Shown one piece after another: positions 1-6,775 of a DNA stretch of 24,144 nucleotides. Positions within the stretch are counted from its first letter, which is position 1. The number at the start of each line of letters is the position of its first letter. The translations under genes and the position numbers were made by a program. This DNA comes from Bremia lactucae (lineage: Eukaryota > Oomycota > Peronosporomycetes > Peronosporales > Peronosporaceae): assembly GCF_004359215.1 (NCBI RefSeq), contig NC_090612.1, forward strand, positions 2,271,064 through 2,295,207, read 5' to 3'. The notes below the pieces were generated by a model. The model saw nothing but the letters and a program-made list of their open reading frames with translations. It was not told where the DNA came from and did not search any database.

Positions 1-380
1 CCCACGTTTATGAACGGACTACGGCATGGCCCATCACGACAGGCCCTTTTCAGAAAGGTGCCGTCGACGATGGAAGAGGCAACTCAAATTGCCTTGGTTG
101 AGGAGTAATCCTTCAACAGTGCTTCGGCGACAGCTTGGTATAAGCCGTCGGCCGAGAGGTCAGATGCCACTCCCATGGATTTGGGCAATGCAGACGTTTC
201 TGCTATAAATGCGTCAAGCGCGGCCATGTGATGGCTCGCTGCTATGCCAGGGTCCCTGCTGGAGCGAAGATGCCCAGCAAGAGGACACCCTTCCCAAAGG
301 GCGATGACAAGAACCAGCGTGCGAGACGCATGAGTTCTGCATCGACCACTGAGGGATCGGGAAATGCAGAAGCGAAGTAG
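1..380 (+). pseudogene. Ty3/Gypsy family 2 Gag, C-terminal fragment with zinc knuckle
   Basis: This is the C-terminal part of a retrotransposon capsid/nucleocapsid protein, cut by the window start. Frame 1 reads a Gag-like stretch with FMNGLRHGPSRQALF and ATQIALVEE, then meets TAA at 106-108. After a frameshift near 190-200, frame 3 encodes a CX2CX4HX4C zinc knuckle at 201-242 (CYKCVKRGHVMARC), followed by a basic tail (MPSKRTPFPKGDDK) that ends at TAG 378-380. The knuckle binds packaged RNA in functional elements. The sequence is distinct from the family 1 Gag at 1719, 4764 and 22746. Positions 381-533 look like post-gag sequence with no domain I can name. The fragment stops abruptly near 535, where an oppositely oriented Gag N-terminus of the same lineage begins. 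Family assignment is by recalled similarity to oomycete Gypsy Gag. Confidence 0.72.
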
Positions 381-533
381 GAACGGGATGCCCTATGACG
401 CGGACTCAGAAGCTACCCTTAAGCTTAGTATTTTGGAACAAATTGGTAGCAAAGTCCCTGAGGTTCTGAGATTTCGGACCTCTACCTTGCTGCAGCGCTC
501 GAGTACGCGGCAAATGACCATGAATTCGGGTGC

Positions 534-898
534 CTAATACAATTTGTGCTCGATGAGCTGCGCCACACCGCACTGCTCCAGGGTTAACAGCCAGTAAACA
601 ATCATGTGCGCTGGAGTTCCATCGAGCGTATGCGGGGCCATCGTAATGGTACTCGGCTGATGCGGGCGGGCGGAAAGCATCTCAACAGTCCTGTTGAGAG
701 CCTCGCTCGGAGTCTGCTCATGCCCAAGCTCATCCTGAGTCTGAGTGACGGACTCCGCCGCAGCATGGCTCTGTGCTTCGGACGCGGCTCTCCGCCGTCC
801 GAGCACGAATGGCTCAAACTGCTCCAACTGAGCAACATGTTGCTCGGAGGATTGCCCAGCAGCCTGGCCAGGGCTTATTGTCCAAGTCCCTATGCCAT
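534..898 (-). pseudogene. Ty3/Gypsy family 2 Gag, N-terminal fragment
   Basis: On the minus strand this reads the beginning of Gag. The presumptive ATG is at 898-896, directly followed by an in-frame TAG, with a further TAA a few codons on. A 1-bp deletion relative to the related copy at 3727 moves reading into the frame of EQHVAQLEQFEPFVLG. That frame stays open to a stop at 536-534 and includes STITMAPHTLDGTPAHMIVY and LLTLEQCGVAQLIEHK, typical of the capsid N-terminal region. It breaks near 540, where the plus-strand C-terminal fragment starts. The two pieces are different parts of the same kind of Gag in opposite orientations, so either a local inversion or two separate insertions is needed. 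Not functional. Confidence 0.7.
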
Positions 899-1012
899 AA
901 GTCCTGTCACCTCCCGATAATGTTCGGAGAGGTGGGGGGAATGAGCCTAATTAATATTGAGGCTCATCCTCACGTACACACGCCGAGATGCGGGTCGTGG
1001 GAAGGATTTCAA

Positions 1013-1023
1013 AAGTGCTACCA
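1013..1023 (-). promoter_or_regulatory. Primer-binding site of family 2
   Basis: The minus strand reads TGGTAGCACTT two bases after the LTR end ...CCTACA, the usual spacing for a tRNA primer-binding site. It predicts a primer tRNA with 3' end AAGUGCUACCA. TGGTAGCA alone also fits the 3' end of a eukaryotic initiator tRNA-Met. Family 1 uses the same word. Confidence 0.55.
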
Positions 1024-1025
1024 TG

Positions 1026-1436
1026 TGTAGGCGGGCACGTCGTAATGCGGCCACACCCTACTTAGACATACACCCTAGCACAGCGAAGAAGCGATTTAAC
1101 CAGCTCCTTTTGTGTGCAGTGAGGTAGTTGTGGTGGGCGCGTTAGCGACCTCACCCAACGCACAAAGTACTTTAGTTAAGTGTCGTCACGGGAGCGGTTC
1201 CTCGTGCGCACTTAGTAGGAAGTAGTTTTCAGACTGATTTATTTTTAATCGGATTAAATATAACTACCTATTTTTACCAGTCAAACATGTCATCTCTGTA
1301 GATAACACTAATACGTATTGCAATCGTATCTTACTAAATACCTCGCGTAACGGATGACGCTAGCCGTCATGCCTCGTAATGTGAACGGACCTATGTGCAT
1401 CACATACACAAGGGTTGGTATCAAATGTGACCCACA
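1026..1436 (-). repeat. Family 2 LTR
   Basis: On the minus strand the LTR ends in ...CGCCTACA beside the primer-binding site, which fixes the 1026 boundary. The 1436 boundary is tentative and rests on a TGTGGGTCAC start giving TGT...ACA ends. It contains hairpin-forming blocks such as GATGACG..CGTCAT. It recurs in full at 4071-4481. A shortened, diverged copy lies in the opposite orientation at 3423-3601. Confidence 0.52.
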
Positions 1437-1515
1437 CCCGAGTGCTGGGTCCAGTTACTTTATTTAAGGAATTGACCATCCCCTTAAGTACACCAAGTGT
1501 ACTTGACGGGGACTG

Positions 1516-1624
1516 TGTAACATTAGGGCAACTTTAGCCCGTTACACATGTGGCACCACTTGCACTGAAGCAGTGCAAAGTGGACTTGTTCTGAAGCAGT
1601 ACAAGTCGACACTGCCCCGTTACA
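1516..1624 (+). repeat. Family 1 LTR, 109-bp internally deleted derivative
   Basis: It starts with the family head motif (TGTAAC, then GCCCGTTACA at 1537-1546). It passes straight to the LTR 3' portion, with the hairpin words TGCACTGAAGCAGTGCA and CTGAAGCAG, and ends GCCCCGTTACA. The primer-binding site follows after two bases. Complete family 1 LTRs are 442-444 bp (7884-8327, 18935-19378, 22254-22695), so roughly 330 bp of the interior is missing. Confidence 0.62.
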
Positions 1625-1626
1625 CC

Positions 1627-1639
1627 TGGTAGCACTTTG
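1627..1639 (+). promoter_or_regulatory. Primer-binding site of family 1 copy A
   Basis: TGGTAGCACTTTG lies two bases after the LTR end TACA. The same word follows the LTRs at 4669 and 22695. It is where reverse transcription would be primed. Confidence 0.6.
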
Positions 1640-1718
1640 TAGTCCGTCCAAGGACTACAGTTCTATCATCGGAAATACGCATCACGTTTCGCACGATAGC
1701 TACTCCTTTTTCAGTAAC

Positions 1719-2800
1719 ATGTTTAATGATAATGGAAAAACGCATCTCGTTTCGCGTGAGAGCTACTTCTTTCTAAGTGGCATAGGAAGAAATGCGGTCT
1801 ACCGAATGAGTTCGACCGTAGGGAACGATGCCATGTTGGCCATGCTGTTCGGTTTGGACAGAGATGCCTTCCATTCAGCCATCGCCAAGTTCTACAACAT
1901 GAAGTCAACGAGTTGAAGGAGAAGGTAGCCTTGCTGAATCAGAAAGGCTCTCAACAGGCAGAACTGTTAACGTTACAAGAGGTACAGACCCCTGGGAGTC
2001 TTCTTCGACTCCCCTAAACCTTAAAGATTGACATCTCTAAGTATGGGGGAGTCGAAGAAGACTCCCTCTTGAGATGGTTTCTCGAGTTGGACGATGCCAT
2101 AAGGGCACGTCAAATCGTCGACGAGCAAATGCAAGTCGCATATGCTCAATCAAATTTGGCAGGTCGTGCCAAAACCTGGGCATTGGGCCTTAAGTTGCGC
2201 GACCCATATGTCTTTGGGTCGCTAAATGCCTTTAAAGCCCGGCTCAAATAGACCTTTGAACCGCCTAGGGCTGAGTTCAGAGCTCGTTCAGAGCTTCTGA
2301 AACTCAAACAAGGCAAGCGTGGTGTTCACGCATATGCCCAGCACATACGACTCTTAGCGAGTTGTATTACAAATAACCCAGTCCATGAACACACGTTGAT
2401 TACGGTGTTCATGCAAGGTCTTACGGATGGTCCCGTAAAGACCCACCTGTTCCGCTTGGAACTGGATACGCTTGAAGAAGCAATATCCGTTGCGGAACAG
2501 GAGGACTTTAGCTTGAGACAGGCTCAAGCTAGTTCGTCATTGTATCGTCCTCCAAGACGACACGAGCTTGGAGGGTCAGAAACTATGGACCTTTCCTACG
2601 TCGAAACCGAGAGATCTCGCTTTTCGAGCAATAAGCGATCGCAGAAATGCCATCGCTGCCAAAAGTTAGGACACTACGCTCATGAGTGTAGTGCCTCACG
2701 CGCAGCACCGAAAGGTACTAAACGTAATTTTGGACCGAATGCTAAAAAGGGCAACGGTCGCGGGCCCGACGTTGTTGCGAAATCTCAACAGCAAAACGGA
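1719..2800 (+). pseudogene. Ty3/Gypsy family 1 Gag, copy A (broken)
   Basis: Gag (capsid plus nucleocapsid) of a family 1 element. The ATG at 1719 opens a 65-codon frame (NGKTHLVSRESYFFLSG...). A 1-bp deletion in the AKF..QHE region, shared with copy B, gives a stop at 1914-1916. In the shifted frame KEKVALLNQKGSQQAELL continues to a stop at 2015-2017, created by the inverted insert at 1994-2014. Capsid-like sequence (LLRWFLELDDAIRAR, NLAGRAKTWALGLKLRDPYV) then meets TAG at 2249-2251. It is open again through AYAQHIRLLASCITNNPV to an intact CX2CX4HX4C zinc knuckle at 2648-2689 (CHRCQKLGHYAHEC) and a basic tail. The gap at 2801 hides the protease. The TAG at 2249 also occurs at the same site in the third copy (23292) but not in copy B. 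Confidence 0.85.
1994..2066. repeat. Perfect 21-bp inverted repeat unique to copy A
   Basis: Positions 1994-2014 are the exact reverse complement of 2046-2066, with a 31-base spacer. Copies B and 3 have ordinary coding sequence at the left position (GGGAAGACGC... and GGGATGACGC...), so the inverted segment is a copy-A-specific replacement templated by the nearby right arm. The right arm is itself a small hairpin (GGGAGTC / GACTCCC). The replacement breaks the Gag frame. Confidence 0.9.
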
Positions 2801-2900
2801 NNNNNNNNNNNNNNNNNNNNNNNNNNNNNNNNNNNNNNNNNNNNNNNNNNNNNNNNNNNNNNNNNNNNNNNNNNNNNNNNNNNNNNNNNNNNNNNNNNNN
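2801..2900. other. Assembly gap (100 N)
   Basis: Exactly 100 Ns, the conventional placeholder for a gap of unknown length. It interrupts family 1 gag copy A before the protease. Reading frames running through it are meaningless. Confidence 0.99.
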
Positions 2901-3170
2901 CCTGGTGACAAACACTAACGTCACCAGAGTTTTGGTCATCGCCCTCGGAGTCATCTGATGATGACTCCCCGCCAAAGAGGTCCGACAAGTTTAACAACCT
3001 CGTCACCATGTTTTTGTAGTCACGTTAAGAACCAAAGGCTTAACGGGCTGGGCCCGGTGGGAGAGGTGATCCGGCGGCCTTCCCAGTCACCACTGAGTCG
3101 GGCGATGCAGGTGACTTGGACCAGTCACCTACGACTGGTGTAGCGGGTGACGTGTCCCCGTCATCTACAT
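2901..3170 (-). pseudogene. Gag-like N-terminal fragment of a further LTR element (tentative)
   Basis: The minus strand reads a Pro/Ser-rich stretch (DTSPATPVVGDWSKSPAS), two stops, then a more structured acidic stretch (NMVTRLLNLSDLFGG, ESSSDDSEGDDQNSGD) running into the gap. It lies downstream, on that strand, of the LTR at 3197-3422, where a Gag N-terminus is expected. The bases after that LTR are TGGGGTTTGTC rather than the family 1 primer-binding word. I do not recognise a domain. The stretch is densely populated with perfect inverted repeats (for example CTGGTGAC / GTCACCAG, GGAGTCATC / GATGACTCC, AGGTGACT / AGTCACCT) and with GGTGAC/GTCACC words. Confidence 0.38.
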
Positions 3171-3196
3171 GTCATCAACAGATGACAAACCCCAGT

Positions 3197-3422
3197 TGTA
3201 GCGGGCACTGCCGACTTGTACTCCTTTAGTGCAAGTGGTGCTACACGTCACTTCACGTGCAAAGAAGACTCTCTTTAAATCACTTGCTTTAAAGAGGGTT
3301 AAAAGTAAGCTGTATTTAATATGATTAAGTTCTTCTGTTTCTATCTATTTAATACTAACTTAATTTTTTACTAATACAAAACATGTAATAAAGTCTTATC
3401 TGTCTCTCTCTTTGCGCGCTCC
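3197..3422 (-). repeat. Family 1-type LTR, truncated
   Basis: It reads TGTAGCGGGCACTGCCGAC onward on the plus strand and is collinear with the first half of the complete minus-strand LTR at 7884-8327, including the CTTATCTGTCTCTCTC region. It lacks about 25 bp of the CAGTGC hairpin. It breaks at about 3422, where family 2 LTR sequence begins. Confidence 0.62.
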
Positions 3423-3601
3423 GGTATGTCATGCACATAGGTGCATTCACATTAGGAGGGATGACGCCTAGCGTCATCCCTTACGCGAGGTATCTAGAAA
3501 GATACGCTCGCAATACATATTAGTGTTATCGACAGAGATGAGATGTTTGACTGGTAAAAAAGGCATTAGAGCGTGGCCGCATTACGACGTGCTCGCCTAC
3601 A
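3423..3601 (+). repeat. Family 2 LTR, 5'-truncated and internally deleted
   Basis: It is the reverse-complement counterpart of parts of 4071-4446 (left flank of the large palindrome). The TTGACTGGTAAAAA block is followed at once by GTGGCCGCATTACGACG, whereas the other copies have about 215 bp between them. It ends GCTCGCCTACA at 3601. It carries a perfect 11-bp-arm hairpin (AGGGATGACGC, CTA, GCGTCATCCCT) at about 3458-3482. Confidence 0.55.
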
Positions 3602-3603
3602 CT

Positions 3604-3614
3604 TGGTAGCACTT
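3604..3614 (+). promoter_or_regulatory. Primer-binding site of family 2 (plus copy)
   Basis: TGGTAGCACTT lies two bases after the LTR end at 3601, the same arrangement as at 1013-1023 on the other strand. Confidence 0.52.
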
Positions 3615-3726
3615 GAAATCCTTCCCACGACCCGCATCTCTGCGTGTGTACGTGAGGATGAGCCTTAATATTGATTGGGCTCATTTCCCCCACCTCTCCG
3701 AACATCATCGAAAGGTAACAGGGCTT

Positions 3727-3835
3727 ATGGCACAGGAATTTGGACAACAAGCCCTGGCCAGGCTCCTGGGCAATCCTCCTGAGCAACATGTTTCTCAGTT
3801 GGAGCAGTTTGAGGCATCGTGCTCGGACGCGGCTC
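3727..3835 (+). pseudogene. Family 2 Gag start, cut at palindrome centre
   Basis: The ATG at 3727 begins an uninterrupted Gag N-terminus (MAQEFGQQALARLLGNPPEQ, then HVSQLEQFEAS) of about 36 codons. The presumed start fits because the frame is clean from here and the diverged minus-strand copies have ATG at the same site (898 and 3943). After about 3835 the sequence turns back on itself and reads the reverse complement of the same region, ending in a stop at 3874-3876. This is the least decayed family 2 gag piece in the window. Confidence 0.65.
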
Positions 3836-3943
3836 TCCGCCGTCCGAGCACGAATGGCTCAAACTGCTCCAACTGAGCAACATGTTGCTCGGAGGATTGC
3901 CCAGCAGCCTGGCCAGGGCTTATTGTCCAAGTCCCTATGCCAT
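3836..3943 (-). pseudogene. Family 2 Gag start on minus strand (copy B)
   Basis: Equivalent of the minus-strand gag at 898, but cut off at the palindrome centre after about 36 codons. It carries the same defects: ATG at 3943-3941 followed at once by TAG, a later TAA, and a 1-bp deletion in the GNPPEQ region. Confidence 0.62.
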
Positions 3944-4070
3944 AAGTCCTGTCACCTCCCGATGATGTTCGGAGAGGTGGGGGGAATGAGCCTAATCAAT
4001 ATTGAGGCTCATCCTCACGTACACACGCCGAGATGCGGGTCGTGGGAAGGATTTCAAAAGTGCTACCAAG

Positions 4071-4481
4071 TGTAGGCGGGCACGTCGTAATGCGGCCACA
4101 CCCTACTTAGACACACACCCTAGCACAGCGAAGAAGCGATTTAACCAGCTCCTCTTGTGTGCAGTGAGGTAGTTGTGGTGGGCGCGTTAGCGACCTCACC
4201 CAACGCACAAAGTACTTTAGTTAAGTGTCGTCACGGGAGCGGTTCCTCGTGCGCACTTAGTAGGAAGTAGTTTTCAGACTGATTTATTTTTAATCGGATT
4301 GAATATAAATTCCTATTTTTACTAGTCAAACATGTCATCTCTGTAGATAACACTAATACGTATTGCAATCGTATCTTACTAAATACCTCGCGTAACGGAT
4401 GACGCTAGCCGTCATGCCTCGTAATGTGAACGGACCTATGTGCATCACATACACAAGGGTTGGTATCAAATGTGACCCACA
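4071..4481 (-). repeat. Family 2 LTR (copy B)
   Basis: Duplicate of 1026-1436, with the primer-binding site on the minus strand at 4068-4058. The 4071 boundary is supported by the ...CCTACA end. The distal boundary is tentative. Confidence 0.52.
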
Positions 4482-4560
4482 CCCGAGTGCTGGGTCCAGT
4501 TACTTTATTTAAGGAATTGACCATCACCTTAAGTACACCAAGTGTACTTGACGGGGACTG

Positions 4561-4669
4561 TGTAACATTAGGGAAACTTTAGCCCGTTACACATGTGGCA
4601 CCACTTGCACTGAAGCAGTGCAAAGTGGACTTGTTCTGAAGCAGTACAAGTCGACACTGCCCCGTTACA
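4561..4669 (+). repeat. Family 1 LTR, 109-bp derivative (copy B)
   Basis: Same internally deleted LTR as 1516-1624, so the deletion predates the duplication. The head inverted repeat is at 4561-4591 and it ends GCCCCGTTACA. Confidence 0.62.
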
Positions 4670-4671
4670 CC

Positions 4672-4684
4672 TGGTAGCACTTTG
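4672..4684 (+). promoter_or_regulatory. Primer-binding site of family 1 copy B
   Basis: TGGTAGCACTTTG lies two bases after the LTR end at 4669. Confidence 0.6.
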
Positions 4685-4763
4685 TAGTCCGTCCAAGGAC
4701 CGCAGTTCTATCATCGGAAATACGCATCACGTTTCGCACGATAGCTACTCCTTTTTCAGTAAC

Positions 4764-5902
4764 ATGTTTAATGATAATGGAAAAACGCATCTCATTTCGC
4801 GTGAAAGCTACTTCTTTCTAAGTGGCATAGGAAGGAATGCGGTCGAACGAATGAGTTCGACCGTAGGGAACGATGCCATGTTGGCCATGCTGTTCGGTTT
4901 GGACAGAGATGCCCTCCATTCAGCCATCGCCAAGTTCTACAACATGAAGTCAACGAGTTGAAGGAGAAGGTAGCCTTGCTGAATCAGAAAGGCTCTCAAC
5001 AGGCAGAACTGTTAACGTTACAAGAGGTACAGGCCCCTGTACCTGGGAAGACGCATACGCGTCGTCCCGAAACCTTAAAGATTGACATCTCTAAGTATAG
5101 GGGAGTCGAAGAAGACTCCCTCTTGAGATGGTTTCTCGAGTTGGACGATGCCATAAGGGCACGTCATATCGTCGACGAGCAAATGCAAGTCGTATATGCT
5201 CAATCAAATTTGGCAGGTCGTGCCAAAACCTGGGCATTGGGCCTTAAGTTGCGCGAACCATATGTCTTTGGGTCGCTAAAGGCCTTTAAAGCCCGGCTCA
5301 AAGAGACCTTTGAACCGCCTAGGGCTGAGTTCAGAGCTCGTTCAGAGCTTCTGAAACTCAAGCAAGGCAAGCGTGGTGTTCACGCATATGCCCAGCACAT
5401 ACGACTCTTAGCGAGTTGTATTACAAATAACCCAGTCCATGAACACACGTTGATTACGGTGTTCATGCAAGGTCTTACGAATGATCCCGTAAAGACCCAC
5501 CTGTCCCGCTTGGAACTGGATACGCTTAAAGAAGCAATATCCGTTGCGGAGCAGGAGGACTTTAGCTTGAGACAGGCCCAAGCTTGTTCGTCATCGTATC
5601 GTTTTCCAAGCCGACACGAGCTAGGAGGTCCAGAACCCATGGACCTCTCTTACGTCAAAAGCGAGAGACCTCGCTTTTCGAGCAATAATCGATTGCAGAA
5701 TGGCCATCGCTGCCAAAAAAAAGGACACTACGCCCATGAGTGTAGTGCCCCACGCCCAGTACCGAAAGGTACTGAACGTAACTTTGGACCGTATGCCAAA
5801 AAGGGCAACGGTCGCGGACCCGACGTTGTTGCAAAATCGCCACAGCGAGGTGGACCGCCAAAAAAAACGGTCGGGGTTAGTGCAGGCGCAACGCCCTTTT
5901 GA
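4764..5902 (+). pseudogene. Ty3/Gypsy family 1 Gag, copy B (single frameshift)
   Basis: Best-preserved family 1 Gag. The ATG at 4764 opens 65 codons, then the 1-bp deletion shared with copy A shifts the frame. From about 4958 the correct frame is open for 314 codons to 5902. It covers a helical segment (MKEKVALLNQKGSQQAELL), capsid-like sequence (DSLLRWFLELDDAIRAR, TWALGLKLREPY, AYAQHIRLLASCITN), the LDTLKEAISVAEQEDFSLRQ segment and the nucleocapsid. The zinc knuckle at 5702-5743 has lost its first cysteine (GHRC instead of CHRC), so RNA binding would be impaired. The MDLSYV motif precedes it as in other oomycete Gag proteins. A CGGTCGAAC / GTTCGACCG hairpin lies at about 4841-4864. The protease continues in another frame. 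Confidence 0.85.
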
Positions 5903-6680
5903 TCCAGCAACCCTTACAGAATGTGCGAATCTCTTGAAGAAAGTTGCTTCAGACACACAAACATTGTGTGTCTCTGCACCTGGCGATGACGTATTTTTGT
6001 TAAAAGTGACAAATAATTTGTCACTTATAGCCCTAATTTACTGTGGGGCGTCGAATAACTTTATCCGTCACCAGTCGCTAGAATATTGTACGCTCAAATA
6101 TGTTGACCGCGACATCCCTCCAACGTGGATAACGGTGCGTCTAGCGACAGGCGCATCGATAACAGTAACGAAAAGCGTAGTGAAATTTCACTTCACGTTA
6201 AAAAAATTACATATGATGATGATTTCGTCGTAATGGATGTTGGATGACAAATTTGATGTCATCCAAGGTTTACCTGGCTCAGAACGTATAAGCCAAGAAC
6301 CAGCTGGCAGCATCGATCCGTAAAGATGCCTGCCACTTGTTCATCAGATGGCCATCTGATGAACGTTTTGGAGCGTCCACAAGCGTGTGGATGAATTACG
6401 AGTGAGTGCGATGGCCTCACTTGTGGTACTGTCCTTAGTACGAATGCACAGGATCACAGTGTGGTTACTAATCCCACTGTGGAGTCAGCTACCGGCAGGC
6501 ACCGAAGTCCACCAATCGAATAAGACGAGTTGATTGGGACATTAATGTACGCCTAGCGGGCGACATCTAAGGAAGATACCGGTTGCCCAAAAGGGACAAC
6601 ACGATGATCCTAGGTCGAGAAGAGAGTCAACCGTAGAGGACCCTTACATGGCCCGCTTTTAACCGATCGATAAGGAATTT
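5903..6680 (+). pseudogene. Family 1 aspartic protease and pro-RT linker, copy B
   Basis: The retropepsin-like domain matures retroelement polyproteins. In the frame of 5903-6233 it reads DPATLTECANLL, then a protease core ALIYCGASNNFIRHQSLE. The active-site Asp expected before CGAS is Tyr (copy 3 has LVDCGASNN), so it is catalytically dead. VRLATGASITVT follows. After the stop at 6233 and frameshifts, LDDKFDVI appears, and then a linker (KMPATCSSDG, HLMNVLERPQ, GRHLRKIPVA) to about 6680. RT should follow but is absent. The sequence is replaced near 6690-6720 by unrelated DNA that begins with an inverted repeat shared with 10436. Confidence 0.72.
6339..6364. repeat. Perfect 26-bp palindrome in pro-RT linker
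   Basis: GTTCATCAGATGG followed immediately by its reverse complement, no spacer. It lies within the codons for CSSDGHLMN. Such a site could extrude or stall polymerases. Confidence 0.92.
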
Positions 6681-6720
6681 ATGTATCGCAAGGCAGTGGC
6701 CACTGCTTCATGATACAGTA

Positions 6721-6775
6721 GACAACGCATTTCCGTATACAAATGCTAAACTCGCCAAGTTTAGCCTTTTCTCTC
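6721..6775 (-). repeat. Inverted repeat with 10436-10495 (left member)
   Basis: The reverse complement of this stretch matches 10436-10495 over about 55 bases, including the internal palindrome GCTAAACT-N4-AGTTTAGC and the GAATACG/GTATACG..AATGCG flank. The pair brackets 3.7 kb that includes the Copia fragment. They could be LTR ends of two opposed elements or terminal repeats; the sequence does not decide. GCAGTGGCCACTGC at 6693-6706 is a neighbouring perfect palindrome. Confidence 0.7.

Larger units (their letters stand above)
771..2800 (+). repeat. Direct segmental duplication, copy A
   Basis: This block matches 3816-5854 with a constant offset of 3045 bases from the micro-palindrome at 781 through the family 2 LTR, the 109-bp LTR derivative and the gag start (1719 versus 4764). 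The offset becomes 3054 after 1994, because copy A carries a 21-base inverted segment where copy B has about 30 normal bases. Differences are scattered point changes. Copy A ends at the sequence gap, so its full extent is unknown. The block mixes family 2 (minus) and family 1 (plus) sequence, so the duplication postdates the insertion of one element beside the other. Confidence 0.85.
3569..4104. repeat. Large imperfect palindrome, arms about 265 bp, centre near 3835
   Basis: The left arm (family 2 LTR end, primer-binding site, leader, gag start) is mirrored by the right arm with almost no spacer. The primer-binding sites at 3604 and 4068 and the LTR ends at 3601 and 4071 are symmetric about 3836. 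Arms differ at scattered positions, so this is not a fresh fold-back. The centre is a short imperfect palindrome (GTGCTCGGACG... / ...CGTCCGAGCAC, 3819-3851). Homology resumes outside a roughly 215-bp length difference, extending the relationship to about 3423-4446. Confidence 0.87.
3816..5854 (+). repeat. Direct segmental duplication, copy B
   Basis: Partner of 771-2800. Its left edge coincides with the centre of the large palindrome. In copy A the bases left of the micro-palindrome continue the minus-strand gag, whereas in copy B they belong to an inverted, diverged family 2 copy. The right edge is set only by where copy A enters the gap. Copy B is the only one of the three family 1 copies with a long open Gag frame. 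Confidence 0.85.

Noticed and set aside
773..1030. Plus-strand frame conserved in both duplicates (773-1030 and 3740-4075)
   Set aside because: Antisense to the family 2 gag start, primer site and leader; conservation is explained by the DNA duplication.
2696..2975. Several frames running through the run of Ns
   Set aside because: Translated gap; residues are unknown and frame continuity across an unknown-size gap is meaningless.
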